Shown in pieces: positions 44,256-54,256 of a stretch of 64,000 bases of DNA. The stretch spans positions 14,474,501-14,538,500 of the forward strand of contig JAIOJX010000005.1 of the NCBI GenBank assembly GCA_022376925.1, written 5' to 3'. Each line of letters starts with the position of its first letter. Position 1 is the stretch's first letter. The position numbers and the translations under genes are program-made. The notes below the pieces were generated by a model. The model saw only the letters and a list, made by a program, of their open reading frames with translations, did not search any database and had not been told where the DNA came from. The stretch comes from Tragulus kanchil (Eukaryota > Chordata > Mammalia > Artiodactyla > Tragulidae).

Positions 44256-44600
44256 CTAGTTCTCAAAATTTAACGTCCTTAAGTCATCTGTGCTCACTTG
44301 AGTCTGACCCTTTGCGACCCCATGGACTGTAGCCCGCCAGGCTCCTCTGACCATGGGATTTCCCAGGTAAGAATACTGGAGGGGGTTGCCATTTCCTTCT
44401 CCAGAGGACCTTCCCAACCTAGGAATGGAACCTGCGTCTCCTGCATCTCCTGCATTGCAGGCAGGTTCTTTACTACTAAACCACTGGGGAAGTCCCAAGT
44501 CATCTGGGAGTCTTGTTAAAATTCAGTTTCTGATTCAGCACGTGTAACTGAGGTTCTGCATTTATAACAAGCTCTCAGGCAGGACTGGTTACCTCATTTG
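44256..44600 (+). mobile_element. MER5/MER1-type hAT relic split by a Bov SINE
   Basis: Left part 'agttctcaaaatttaacgtcc' and right part 'catctgggagtcttgttaaa', 'attcagtttctgattcag', 'acaagctctcaggcagg' join across the SINE into the usual MER5/MER1 order. Confidence 0.6.
44281..44506 (-). mobile_element. Bov-tA/BOV-A2 SINE with 10-bp TSD
   Basis: Minus-strand Bov SINE at 44291-44496, complete from 'tgagtctgaccctttgcgac' to 'ccactggggaagtccc'. The TSD aagtcatctg is at 44281-44290 and 44497-44506. Confidence 0.95.
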
Positions 44601-45100
44601 TGGGGCTCAGAAGGGAAGGAAATTTCAGGATTTCCTGTTAAAAAAGATTAACAGTTTCAAAATGGTGACCACAAACTATCAGATCACGTGCAGAGTCCTA
44701 AGCGTGAGGCCTTTGCCACTCTACAGGTCACGTGCCTGTGAATCCAACCCTGCTCCCAGGAGAAGCCCCTGCTGCTGGTCTATGCTTACTTTGAGTAGAA
44801 AAGATCTAATCATTGGTGTCCAGCAGAACTTGCAGTCACTTAGCCACACGGTGTCGTTAAGCACTTAAAATGTGGTTAGTATAACTAAAACTAGTTTTAT
44901 CAAATTTTAATTAAATTTAAATAGCCCTGTGTGCCTCCTGGCTGCTACAATGGACAGCACACTTTGGTTGTCAGCTTTCTTCGGCAGAAAACCTCCTCTT
45001 CTAGCACATTATCAGTCTCCAGGCTGCCTACAAAACATCACCACCAAGGGGAGTCAGAAGAGATCTTTTTATTTACACTTTAGTAAGTCTATTATTATTA

Positions 45101-45187
45101 TTAGGTTGGCAAAAAAAATAAAAATTACGTTCAAGTTTTTCCCTAACATCTTTCAGAAAAACTCAAATGAACTTTTTGGCCAACCGC
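45101..45187. mobile_element. Mariner-type MITE (Mariner1_BT-like), copy A
   Basis: An 87-bp near-palindrome runs from 'ttaggttggcaaaaa' to 'ctttttggccaacc', with complementary inner arms ('ttcaagtttttccctaac' against 'ctttcagaaaaactcaaat'). TA is the usual target of mariner elements. It matches the short mariner-derived palindromes common in cattle. Confidence 0.85.
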
Positions 45188-45379
45188 ATCTCATTATTTA
45201 ACCTAACAAATAATGATATTCCAAATATTCTCACAGAAAAGAAAAAAACCCTGACCTTTTACTCTAGGAACCGCGTTTTTTAACATTCAAAACAATTTTC
45301 TACTTACCTCTCTGTGGAAAAATACTGGCGATTCATACGTTAAAAGCTTAGCTTTCACAGGAAATGATTGAGTGCTTAC

Positions 45380-45545
45380 CTGCGTCTTTAAGACGAAAGT
45401 TGAGTGATGCTCTTCAATAAGAACATGCTTTTCTGCCGCCTGGCAATGTGACTTGATTTTCCTGAAGTTTTCAGGAAAGGAAACCGTTTTTCAGGAGTCT
45501 GAGCTTCTTCTCACGGTATTAACGCTCTGCGGTCGGACACCTTGA
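45380..45545 (-). other. Candidate minus-strand non-coding exon 1 with splice donor, copy A
   Basis: On the minus strand, sequence downstream of the CpG-rich segment runs into GACGCAG|GTAAGC, a strong 5' splice site (exon end at 45380, GT at 45379-45378). A short ATG frame close to the donor stops after 12 codons, so a first exon here would be 5' UTR or lncRNA. The acceptor and transcript are not visible. Inference from promoter-like context plus donor only. In copy B the donor GT reads GG (46514-46513). Confidence 0.4.
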
Positions 45546-45625
45546 TTCCGGTCACTGAACTGAGCATGCGTGGGAAGAAGCGAGATCGCGCGGGAAGACG
45601 CGAGATCTCGCGGGAATGCCCCAGG
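45490..45625 (-). promoter_or_regulatory. Small CpG-rich promoter-like segment, copy A
   Basis: More than a dozen CpGs in about 135 bp within CpG-poor surroundings. It has an imperfect tandem repeat of about 20 bp ('gcgagatcgcgcgggaaga' then 'cgcgagatctcgcgggaat'), the 14-bp palindrome CGCGAGATCTCGCG (related to the TCTCGCGAGA promoter motif) and GCATGCG, an NRF1-like half site. No TATA box. Orientation is inferred from the neighbouring minus-strand donor. Confidence 0.55.
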
Positions 45626-45672
45626 CTCACTTTTAGGAACCAAGAGGGAACTTAAAGTTCTGAAGGGGGCTT

Positions 45673-45702
45673 TGGGTTGTTGTTGTTGCTGTTGTTGTTC
45701 TC
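45673..45702 (+). repeat. (GTT)n microsatellite, copy A
   Basis: Run of GTT units interrupted by one GCT. Duplicated with the same length at 46808-46837. Confidence 0.85.
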
Positions 45703-46235
45703 CTCCTGCATTTGTGAAATCTTCAGGTTGCTGCTTTCCAAACTCTGTTCAAGACTTTAAAACTTTCTTTTTGAAACAGGATTAATTGGGCACTCAATGA
45801 GACAGGAAACAAAGAGGAAGAGGTTGAGGCATTTAAAATCTAACTTCGTGGGACTTTCCTGGTGGTCCAGTGGCTTAAGACTCTGAGCTCCCAATGCAGG
45901 GGTCCTGGGTTCCATCCACATGCCTCAACTATAGATGCCTATTCCCCAAGGAAGATCCAGCAACTTGCAGTCACTTAACCACACGGTGTCGTTAAGCACT
46001 TAAAATGTGGTTAGTATAACTAAAACTAGTTTTATCAAATTTTAATTAAATTTAAATAGCCCTGTGTGCCTCCTGGCTGCTACAATGGACAGCACACTTT
46101 GGTTGTCAGCTTTCTTCGGCAGAAAACCTCCTCTTCTAGCACATTATCAGTCTCCAGGCTGCCTACAAAACATCACCACCAAGGGGAGTCAGAAGAGATC
46201 TTTTTATTTACACTTTAGTAAGTCTATTATTATTA

Positions 46236-46322
46236 TTAGGTTGGCAAAAAAAATAAAAATTACGTTCAAGTTTTTCCCTAACATCTTTCAGAAAAACTCA
46301 AATGAACTTTTTGGCCAACCGC
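46236..46322. mobile_element. Mariner-type MITE, copy B
   Basis: Duplicate of 45101-45187 through pair 15. Confidence 0.85.
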
Positions 46323-46624
46323 ATCTCATTATTTAACCTAACAAATAATGATATTCCAAATATTCTCACAGAAAAGAAAAAAACCCTGACCTTTTACTCT
46401 AGGAACCGCGTTTTTTAACATTCAAAACAATTTTCTACTTACCTCTCTGTGGAAAAATACTGGCGATTCATACGTTAAAAGCTTAGCTTTCACAGGAAAT
46501 GATTGAGTGCTTCCCTGCGTCTTTAAGACGAAAGTTGAGTGATGCTCTTCAATAAGAACATGCTTTTCTGCCGCCTGGCAATGTGACTTGATTTTCCTGA
46601 AGTTTTCAGGAAAGGAAACCGTTT

Positions 46625-46760
46625 TTCAGGAGTCTGAGCTTCTTCTCACGGTATTAACGCTCTGCGGTCGGACACCTTGATTCCGGTCACTGAACTGAGC
46701 ATGCGTGGGAAGAAGCGAGATCGCGCGGGAAGACGCGAGATCTCGCGGGAATGCCCCAGG
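46625..46760 (-). promoter_or_regulatory. CpG-rich promoter-like segment, copy B
   Basis: Duplicate of 45490-45625. The CpGs are preserved in both copies, which argues against an old duplication because methylated CpGs decay fast. Confidence 0.5.
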
Positions 46761-46972
46761 CTCACTTTTAGGAACCAAGAGGGAACTTAAAGTTCTGAAG
46801 GGGGCTTTGGGTTGTTGTTGTTGCTGTTGTTGTTCTCCTCCTGCATTTGTGAAATCTTCAGGTTGCTGCTTTCCAAACTCTGTTCAAGACTTTAAAACTT
46901 TCTTTTTGAAACAGGATTAATTGGGCACTCAATGAGACAGGAAACAAAGAGGAAGAGGTTGAGGCATTTAAA

Positions 46973-47180
46973 ATCTAACTTCGTGGGACTTTCCTGGTGG
47001 TCCAGTGGCTTAAGACTCTGAGCTCCCAATGCAGGGGTCCTGGGTTCCATCCACATGCCTCAACTATAGATGCCTATTCCCCAAGGAAGATCACAGATAC
47101 CCAGTGCCGCACGTGAGACGCAGCACAGCCAAATAAAGAAAGAAATATTTTAAAATAATGATAAAATAAGATCTAACTTC
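46973..47180 (+). mobile_element. CHR-like tRNA-derived SINE with 10-bp TSD
   Basis: Plus-strand SINE starting 'gggactttcctggtggtccag' with B-box-like 'gggttccatcc', ending in A-rich sequence after 'acagccaaataaag'. The TSD atctaacttc is at 46973-46982 and 47171-47180. A truncated copy of the head lies at 45847-45957. Confidence 0.9.
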
Positions 47181-47249
47181 TTGGGTCCAAGAAATGGAGG
47201 TGAGAAGATGCTGCAAGAAGTTTGGGAGGACAGGCAAGAAGGAATGTAA

Positions 47250-47338
47250 AAGGGGCTCTGGGATCATACATGTCTGTGAACAACAAAACTCTGTAAAAGT
47301 AAAAAGTAAAATAAAAATTAAAAAAAAAAAAAAAAAAA
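47250..47338 (+). mobile_element. L1_BT 3' tail fragment with poly-A
   Basis: Very short 5'-truncated L1_BT: 'gggatcatacatgtctgtgaac', 'aacaaaactctgtaaaag', then a long A-run. Confidence 0.85.
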
Positions 47339-47860
47339 GAATAACTGCCTGAAACCAAAACTCCAACCAACAGGAATTTATAAGTATTTGGAAAAAAACA
47401 GCCCTTGGTTTCTGTGACTTTTTCCCCTCCTCTGGATCTGTAGATAGTACATGGCTCTTGACATCAAAGCACAAAGCGCAGGAGGGATTAAACATTCTCC
47501 AAAGGGGTCGCTGCTTGGCAGCCCCAAGATACATTGTTTAGAAACCTAAAACCTGGAAACAGATCCGGGAGTCTATAAGGAGTCGGTAAATGACAGACTG
47601 ACAGTAGAGGAAAAGGTAGTGTTACCAAAAGTGTTAAGTCAATCGGCCAAACATTTGGGTCAAATAAATATTGCTCAATACTTCTACTCTACAACAAAAT
47701 AAATTCCAGACTGATTAAATATTTATGTGCTAAAAATAAACAAGCCCCCAAACAATAAAAGTGCTGGTGGAAGAGTGGAATTCTGGGGTCAGGAGTGTGT
47801 ATGCACTTAATTTGACCACAGTTTACTCTCCCACTGGCTGTGCAAGGGTTCCGTGTCTAG
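47339..47860. other. Unique stretch
   Basis: No gene recognised. A-rich parts near 47690-47760 may be an old L1 relic. Confidence 0.45.
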
Positions 47861-48195
47861 ATATGTGATATTATCTAGTTTCTGGTTTTTTGTCATTTTA
47901 ATATGACACAAGTTTGTTTAAAGATGCACATCTCAGATTATTAATAAATTATAACATCTCTTCCAATACTGTTTAGTTTTTTATATTTCCATTTTTATAA
48001 AATACACTGTTTACCTCCTTTGCCCAGTTTCTACTGGGGTTTCTGTATTTTTCTTCTTGATTTGAGAAGGTTCCTTGTGTCTTGTAGACATTAATCCCTT
48101 GTTAATTTTCACACTGTGAAGACCATTTTCCTTCTTTGTCACTTTAAAAACATCGATTTTATAAATGTTAGTCTTTGAACAGGAGTCCTCATTCT
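47861..48195 (-). mobile_element. Old L1M ORF2-end fragment
   Basis: Complement of L1: 'ggggtttctgtatttttcttc', 'ccttgtgtcttgtagacatta', 'atcccttgttaattttc'. Diverged. Confidence 0.65.
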
Positions 48196-48781
48196 GGTAA
48201 AGCAAACTCTGTCACATACCGTCCATAAGTGGATACAGTGGTATTTGTGATGGGAAGCTGGATGCAGTTGGAATGTTCACTGCTGGCACAGCAGATTGGT
48301 AAAACGTTAAGAGGCACACCAAGGAGGGCTGAGCGGACCTTAGAAGCAATGGAGCAAGTGCACACAGAACATTAAGGACAGATCTTAAAAATGAAATGCT
48401 GAGTTAAACAAGTAAGAAACATAATGAGATATGTAATGCAATATCATCTATGTCAATTAAAGTGTGTGAGCCTCATACAATACATATTTAGTAAAAACAT
48501 ACGCAAATGAAAAAGATACATATTCAACACCTTAGAATGGTTCTATGAAGGAGAACCATTGGCATAGGAAGTGGGGCTTGTAGGGGAAAAATAAATAAGA
48601 GAGGAGACTAAGCAGGGCCAACCACTAATAATATCTTAGGAAAGGAATCAATTGCACCTGAGTATCTTATACACAACCACAGGAAAAAAATACAGGTAAA
48701 TATTTTTATCACGTAGAGGTAAGAAAAGACTTCCTGAAGATGATGCTAGAGACAAAAACTACAAAGGAAAAGGGTTTTTAA
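48196..48781. other. Unique or undetermined stretch
   Basis: AT-rich. The part at 48380-48540 has old-L1-like composition but I cannot assign it. Confidence 0.4.
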
Positions 48782-48797
48782 ACTAGTGAAAGAAAAA

Positions 48798-49514
48798 TAT
48801 TTTGAATTATGGTAAATGCATGTAGCATAAAATTTGCCATCTTGCTATTTTTAAGTGCGAAGCTTGGTAGTGTTAAGTACCTTCACATTGCTTCACAACC
48901 AACCTCCAGAGCTCTTTTTGTCTGACAAAACTGAAACTCTGTTACCCATAAAATGACTCCCTGTGGCTCCTTCTACTCAGCCCCTGGCAACCACCATTCT
49001 GCATTCTGTCTCTATGACCTTGACCATGCTAGATACCCATGGTTAAGGGGACTCATCCAATAACTGTCCTTTTGTGACTGGCTGATTCCCCTTAGCATAG
49101 TATCCTCAAGGTTCATCCATGCTGTGGCAAATGCTCAATTTTCCTTGCTTCTACAGGCTGAATAATATCCCACTACACTGTGTGCTCTGTTTTGTGTACC
49201 CGTTCATCTACTGATGGGCACTTGGGTGAGTCTCACATTTTGGCTCTTGTGAATAACGCTTCCATGAAGAGATATTGAAATGTCTCTTTAAGACCATGCT
49301 ATCAGTTCTTTGGGTATATATCAAGTGGAGAGACAAAGTCATGTGGTCATTCTATTTTCAATATATTAAGGAACTGCTGTGATGTTTTCCACAGAACTGT
49401 ATCATTTTACATTCCCATCAACTGTGCACAAGAATTCCAAATTCTCCATATCCTTGCCAGCACTTTTTATCATCTGTTTTTTGTTTTCTTTTAATAGCAT
49501 CCATCCTGATGGCT
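48798..49514 (-). mobile_element. Old L1 (L1MA/MB-like) 3' part, copy A
   Basis: Complement of an L1 3' end: 'cataaaatttgccatcttgc', 'accttcacattgcttcacaac', 'cctggcaaccaccattctgc', 'gtgaataacgcttccatgaa', 'tccatatccttgccagcac', 'catcctgatggctaagg'. Copy B is 49960-50676. Confidence 0.88.
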
Positions 49515-49928
49515 AAGGAGAGAAAATATTTTTTAAAGGTGAAATTTTAAAAACATGAAAAACTGGGGAAAAGTTTGCAAGGTATATGGTTTATATTTCT
49601 AATAAATAAAAGACTCAATAATCAATAAGAAAAAGATGAAAAAGAACTAAAAATTGCTGCAGGAAGACTTGAGGAAGCACTCAGGCGGCAGGCAATGTAG
49701 ATTTACTTCGGCTTCTCGCGCACATGTACAGGTGATAGGATTTCCATCTCCTGTCAGAGCCTTTCTGCTCCTCTTAAGCGGTGCTCTGTGTATGTAGATC
49801 TGCTAATATGAACTCACTCCTTTTCATTCTAGGAACGAAAGCTGTCCATCAAAGAACTATGCTCCCTTGAGAAGGAGTGAGCTCCCCATCACTGGAAATG
49901 TTTGTCCTATGGAGGACATTGCTCATTG
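49515..49928. other. Unique stretch, copy A
   Basis: A-rich left part, then 'cggcttctcgcgcacatg' near 49710. No gene recognised. Copy B is 50677-51090. Confidence 0.45.
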
Positions 49929-49959
49929 AGAAGGCATGATGCCACTAGTGAAAGAAAAA

Positions 49960-50676
49960 TATTTTGAATTATGGTAAATGCATGTAGCATAAAATTTGCC
50001 ATCTTGCTATTTTTAAGTGCGAAGCTTGGTAGTGTTAAGTACCTTCACATTGCTTCACAACCAACCTCCAGAGCTCTTTTTGTCTGACAAAACTGAAACT
50101 CTGTTACCCATAAAATGACTCCCTGTGGCTCCTTCTACTCAGCCCCTGGCAACCACCATTCTGCATTCTGTCTCTATGACCTTGACCATGCTAGATACCC
50201 ATGGTTAAGGGGACTCATCCAATAACTGTCCTTTTGTGACTGGCTGATTCCCCTTAGCATAGTATCCTCAAGGTTCATCCATGCTGTGGCAAATGCTCAA
50301 TTTTCCTTGCTTCTACAGGCTGAATAATATCCCACTACACTGTGTGCTCTGTTTTGTGTACCCGTTCATCTACTGATGGGCACTTGGGTGAGTCTCACAT
50401 TTTGGCTCTTGTGAATAACGCTTCCATGAAGAGATATTGAAATGTCTCTTTAAGACCATGCTATCAGTTCTTTGGGTATATATCAAGTGGAGAGACAAAG
50501 TCATGTGGTCATTCTATTTTCAATATATTAAGGAACTGCTGTGATGTTTTCCACAGAACTGTATCATTTTACATTCCCATCAACTGTGCACAAGAATTCC
50601 AAATTCTCCATATCCTTGCCAGCACTTTTTATCATCTGTTTTTTGTTTTCTTTTAATAGCATCCATCCTGATGGCT
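49960..50676 (-). mobile_element. Old L1 3' part, copy B
   Basis: Duplicate of 48798-49514 through pair 16. Confidence 0.88.
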
Positions 50677-51090
50677 AAGGAGAGAAAATATTTTTTAAAG
50701 GTGAAATTTTAAAAACATGAAAAACTGGGGAAAAGTTTGCAAGGTATATGGTTTATATTTCTAATAAATAAAAGACTCAATAATCAATAAGAAAAAGATG
50801 AAAAAGAACTAAAAATTGCTGCAGGAAGACTTGAGGAAGCACTCAGGCGGCAGGCAATGTAGATTTACTTCGGCTTCTCGCGCACATGTACAGGTGATAG
50901 GATTTCCATCTCCTGTCAGAGCCTTTCTGCTCCTCTTAAGCGGTGCTCTGTGTATGTAGATCTGCTAATATGAACTCACTCCTTTTCATTCTAGGAACGA
51001 AAGCTGTCCATCAAAGAACTATGCTCCCTTGAGAAGGAGTGAGCTCCCCATCACTGGAAATGTTTGTCCTATGGAGGACATTGCTCATTG

Positions 51091-51555
51091 GGCACATCTG
51101 GATCTAGGTTCCCATGATGCCCTGGGGTTTTGTGACTAACCGAACACAACACTTTATGAAAAGGCAAGAAGACAGCCTCAGTGGGAATTGTGTGTCTGAG
51201 GAGAAGGCTTTGTGACTCATGTCTGGCAGAACGTGGAGAGGGAGACTGAGATATAAGTTTAATTTTCTTGATGTCCTTTTGTCCAATTCACCATCAGCCC
51301 TCTCTGAACCGCTCCACCTACTGTCTCCCAGTAGGTCTCCACCATCTAAACATTTTTGCCTGCTCAGTCCTAATGATTTTGGAAAGATTTTTCTTCCTTC
51401 ACAGAACCTTCTCTTAAAACTTCCTCCTACGGCTCTCACTGAGGTGTGTAAGGGAGGTGTGGTTCAAAGTTACTGATAGAGATTATGGGGCTCTATCCAT
51501 CTGTCCACTCACCCCCAAACAGTGAGACCTCATGGTTAAGAGGATGGCCTCGGCA
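51091..51555. other. Unique stretch
   Basis: A 111-codon minus-strand frame (51104-51439) and an 85-codon plus-strand frame overlap here. Neither shows a recognisable domain or splice signals. Confidence 0.45.
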
Positions 51556-51722
51556 ATCAAACCACTGTTTCTTTGTTTGTTTTGTTTTTGAAAAAGAAAT
51601 TTTAACACCAAAAACATGCTATATTAACAATTAACAATTTTGTGATAGCTTCAGGTGAACAGTGGAGAGGCTCAGCCATACTTATGCATGTATCCATTCT
51701 CCCCCAGATCAAACCACTGTTT
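51556..51722 (-). mobile_element. 5'-truncated L1 tail with 15-bp TSD
   Basis: Short minus-strand L1 3' end (51571-51707) with T-rich tail and 'gtgatagcttcaggtgaac', 'tgcatgtatccattctccc'. The TSD atcaaaccactgttt is at 51556-51570 and 51708-51722. Confidence 0.93.
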
Positions 51723-52054
51723 GAATTCAGATTTTACCAGCAACTCCCTATTCTTTCCCATACGTAGCTTTGGTTTCCTTTTTCACCATTTGGGGAAGAT
51801 GATGCAAAAGAGAGCTCACGTTTACACTAGGAGTTAACTAAAAGCATCCTATGGACAGCCTCTCCTGAGAGGTAGGTACTCCTCACTCTCTGTGCTTGAC
51901 CACCCACGGCATAGCCGCGAGACACTGAAGTGCTTCACTTCCCCCCACCCTGCCATCAGCACGCTTGGCCCTGTCTAAATGTGGCCTGTGACTGAGATAA
52001 GACAGGTCCTGAAAAGACAGGTCCTGAAACCTGGTGCTACAGCAATGTGTACGT

Positions 52055-52275
52055 GTGTCCTAAGTCGCTTCAGTCGTGTCCAACTCTTGGCGACCGTATC
52101 AACGGTAGCCCGCCAGGTTCTTCTGTCCATGGGATTCTCCAGGAAAGAATAACTGGAGTGGGTTACCATGCCCTTCTTCAGGGCATCTTCCTGATCCAGG
52201 GATCAAACCAGTATTCCTTACATCTTCTCTTACGTGGGCAGGCGATTTCTTCACCAGCACCACCTGGGAAGCCTG
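52055..52275 (-). mobile_element. Bov-tA/BOV-A2 SINE, copy A
   Basis: Minus-strand SINE from 'taagtcgcttcagtcgtgtcc' through 'ggattctccaggaaagaa' to 'cacctgggaagcct'. Copy B is 53207-53427. Confidence 0.93.
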
Positions 52276-52893
52276 CTATAGCTAGAGTCCCGTAATGCCA
52301 CTATTCTCTCCATTGATCATGAGAATCTGGAGAACAGCTAGCCTGTACACCAATGTGGCATTTATACACATTCATCTGGGACTGACTCTGGGTTGCTCAG
52401 GACATGATGTGTGTCTTGTCTCTGGAGGATAAGAACTATTGGTGACACTTCAGGGCACCCCCTTCAGAGAGAGACAAGCCTCCCAATCCCACAAGGTCAC
52501 AGTGAATGCAGAACACGTGCTGGATTCGGTGGGTCCCTGCTGGGCAGTTTCTCTAAGTCAGGCTGGGGAAACAGAGGTCCTCCAGGTGCCAAGCAGATGC
52601 CTTGGAGAGAAATGACAGCTGTGGGTGGGACTCAGATCCTGGGGAACTCTGGGGCCTCACTGTCTGCGAGCTCGCCTTGGCAACAGCTCTTTTCCCTGTT
52701 CTCTTTTGAAAGGGAATTATGTGACTGCTGGCACTAGGCAATTATCATTTGTGAACATTTTTTTTTCTTGTGTCATGTCAGAGAAAGACACACACAAACC
52801 TTGCTTGTGAACAGTACATTCAGGAATCATAGGCACAAGCCAATCTAGTTTTAAACGATGTTGCCATCTAAATTCTATTAACCCTACAATGCA
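52276..52893. other. Unique stretch, copy A
   Basis: A 108-codon frame (52411-52737) without recognisable domain is repeated at 53563-53889. No exon called. Confidence 0.45.
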
Positions 52894-53206
52894 TCAGACC
52901 AATTGCAATTTTTCCGATTAGCCCTAAAGAGTTTGCCACCATTTGGGAAGATGATGCAAAAGAGAGCTCACGTTTACACTAGGAGTTAACTAAAAGCATC
53001 CTATGGACAGCCTCTCCTGAGAGGTAGGTACTCCTCACTCTCTGTGCTTGACCACCCACGGCATAGCCGCGAGACACTGAAGTGCTTCACTTCCCCCCAC
53101 CCTGCCATCAGCACGCTTGGCCCTGTCTAAATGTGGCCTGTGACTGAGATAAGACAGGTCCTGAAAAGACAGGTCCTGAAACCTGGTGCTACAGCAATGT
53201 GTACGT

Positions 53207-53427
53207 GTGTCCTAAGTCGCTTCAGTCGTGTCCAACTCTTGGCGACCGTATCAACGGTAGCCCGCCAGGTTCTTCTGTCCATGGGATTCTCCAGGAAAGA
53301 ATAACTGGAGTGGGTTACCATGCCCTTCTTCAGGGCATCTTCCTGATCCAGGGATCAAACCAGTATTCCTTACATCTTCTCTTACGTGGGCAGGCGATTT
53401 CTTCACCAGCACCACCTGGGAAGCCTG
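53207..53427 (-). mobile_element. Bov-tA/BOV-A2 SINE, copy B
   Basis: Duplicate of 52055-52275 through pair 17, with no visible difference. Confidence 0.93.
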
Positions 53428-54256
53428 CTATAGCTAGAGTCCCGTAATGCCACTATTCTCTCCATTGATCATGAGAATCTGGAGAACAGCTAGCCTGTAC
53501 ACCAATGTGGCATTTATACACATTCATCTGGGACTGACTCTGGGTTGCTCAGGACATGATGTGTGTCTTGTCTCTGGAGGATAAGAACTATTGGTGACAC
53601 TTCAGGGCACCCCCTTCAGAGAGAGACAAGCCTCCCAATCCCACAAGGTCACAGTGAATGCAGAACACGTGCTGGATTCGGTGGGTCCCTGCTGGGCAGT
53701 TTCTCTAAGTCAGGCTGGGGAAACAGAGGTCCTCCAGGTGCCAAGCAGATGCCTTGGAGAGAAATGACAGCTGTGGGTGGGACTCAGATCCTGGGGAACT
53801 CTGGGGCCTCACTGTCTGCGAGCTCGCCTTGGCAACAGCTCTTTTCCCTGTTCTCTTTTGAAAGGGAATTATGTGACTGCTGGCACTAGGCAATTATCAT
53901 TTGTGAACATTTTTTTTTCTTGTGTCATGTCAGAGAAAGACACACACAAACCTTGCTTGTGAACAGTACATTCAGGAATCATAGGCACAAGCCAATCTAG
54001 TTTTAAAAACGATGTTGCCATCTAAATTCTATTAACCCTACAATGCAATCTCCCTCAGACCAAAATATTGCAATTTCCTTCTCTTTCCACTTTCTTTTTC
54101 TCCAATTTAATTTGATTTTTGCTGTCTTTGGAGGATACACAGTAATCGGGTTAGGCCGTCGCCCATTCAGCATGGCCTGTAGAGTTCCTTCCCAGTCTAG
54201 TTCCAACCATTCTCTACTTCTTCCCTAATCCACTTTCTGCCCAGTGAATATCTCAA

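Larger units (their letters stand above)
44827..47092. repeat. Tandem duplication pair 15 (44827-45957 and 45962-47092)
   Basis: Offset is 1135 and near identity. Two single-base differences are visible: 'cttagcc' against 'cttaacc' near 44841/45976, and A against C at 45378/46513. The second alters a splice-donor-like site. Confidence 0.97.
48782..51090. repeat. Tandem duplication pair 16 (48782-49928 and 49944-51090)
   Basis: Offset is 1162 across 1147 bp without visible differences. The 15-bp spacer 'agaaggcatgatgcc' is a shortened version of what follows copy B (51091-51121, ending 'catgatgcc'). Confidence 0.97.
51784..54047. repeat. Tandem duplication pair 17 (51784-52893 and 52937-54047)
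   Basis: Offset is 1152-1154. The spacer 52894-52936 is a degraded copy of the sequence following copy B ('tcagaccaattgcaattttt' against 'tcagaccaaaatattgcaattt'). Confidence 0.97.

Noticed and set aside
45570..45785. 71-codon ORF starting in the CpG patch (copy at 46705-46920)
   Set aside because: It contains a poly-cysteine run from the GTT repeat read in frame, which is typical of a chance frame. The more credible signal is on the minus strand.
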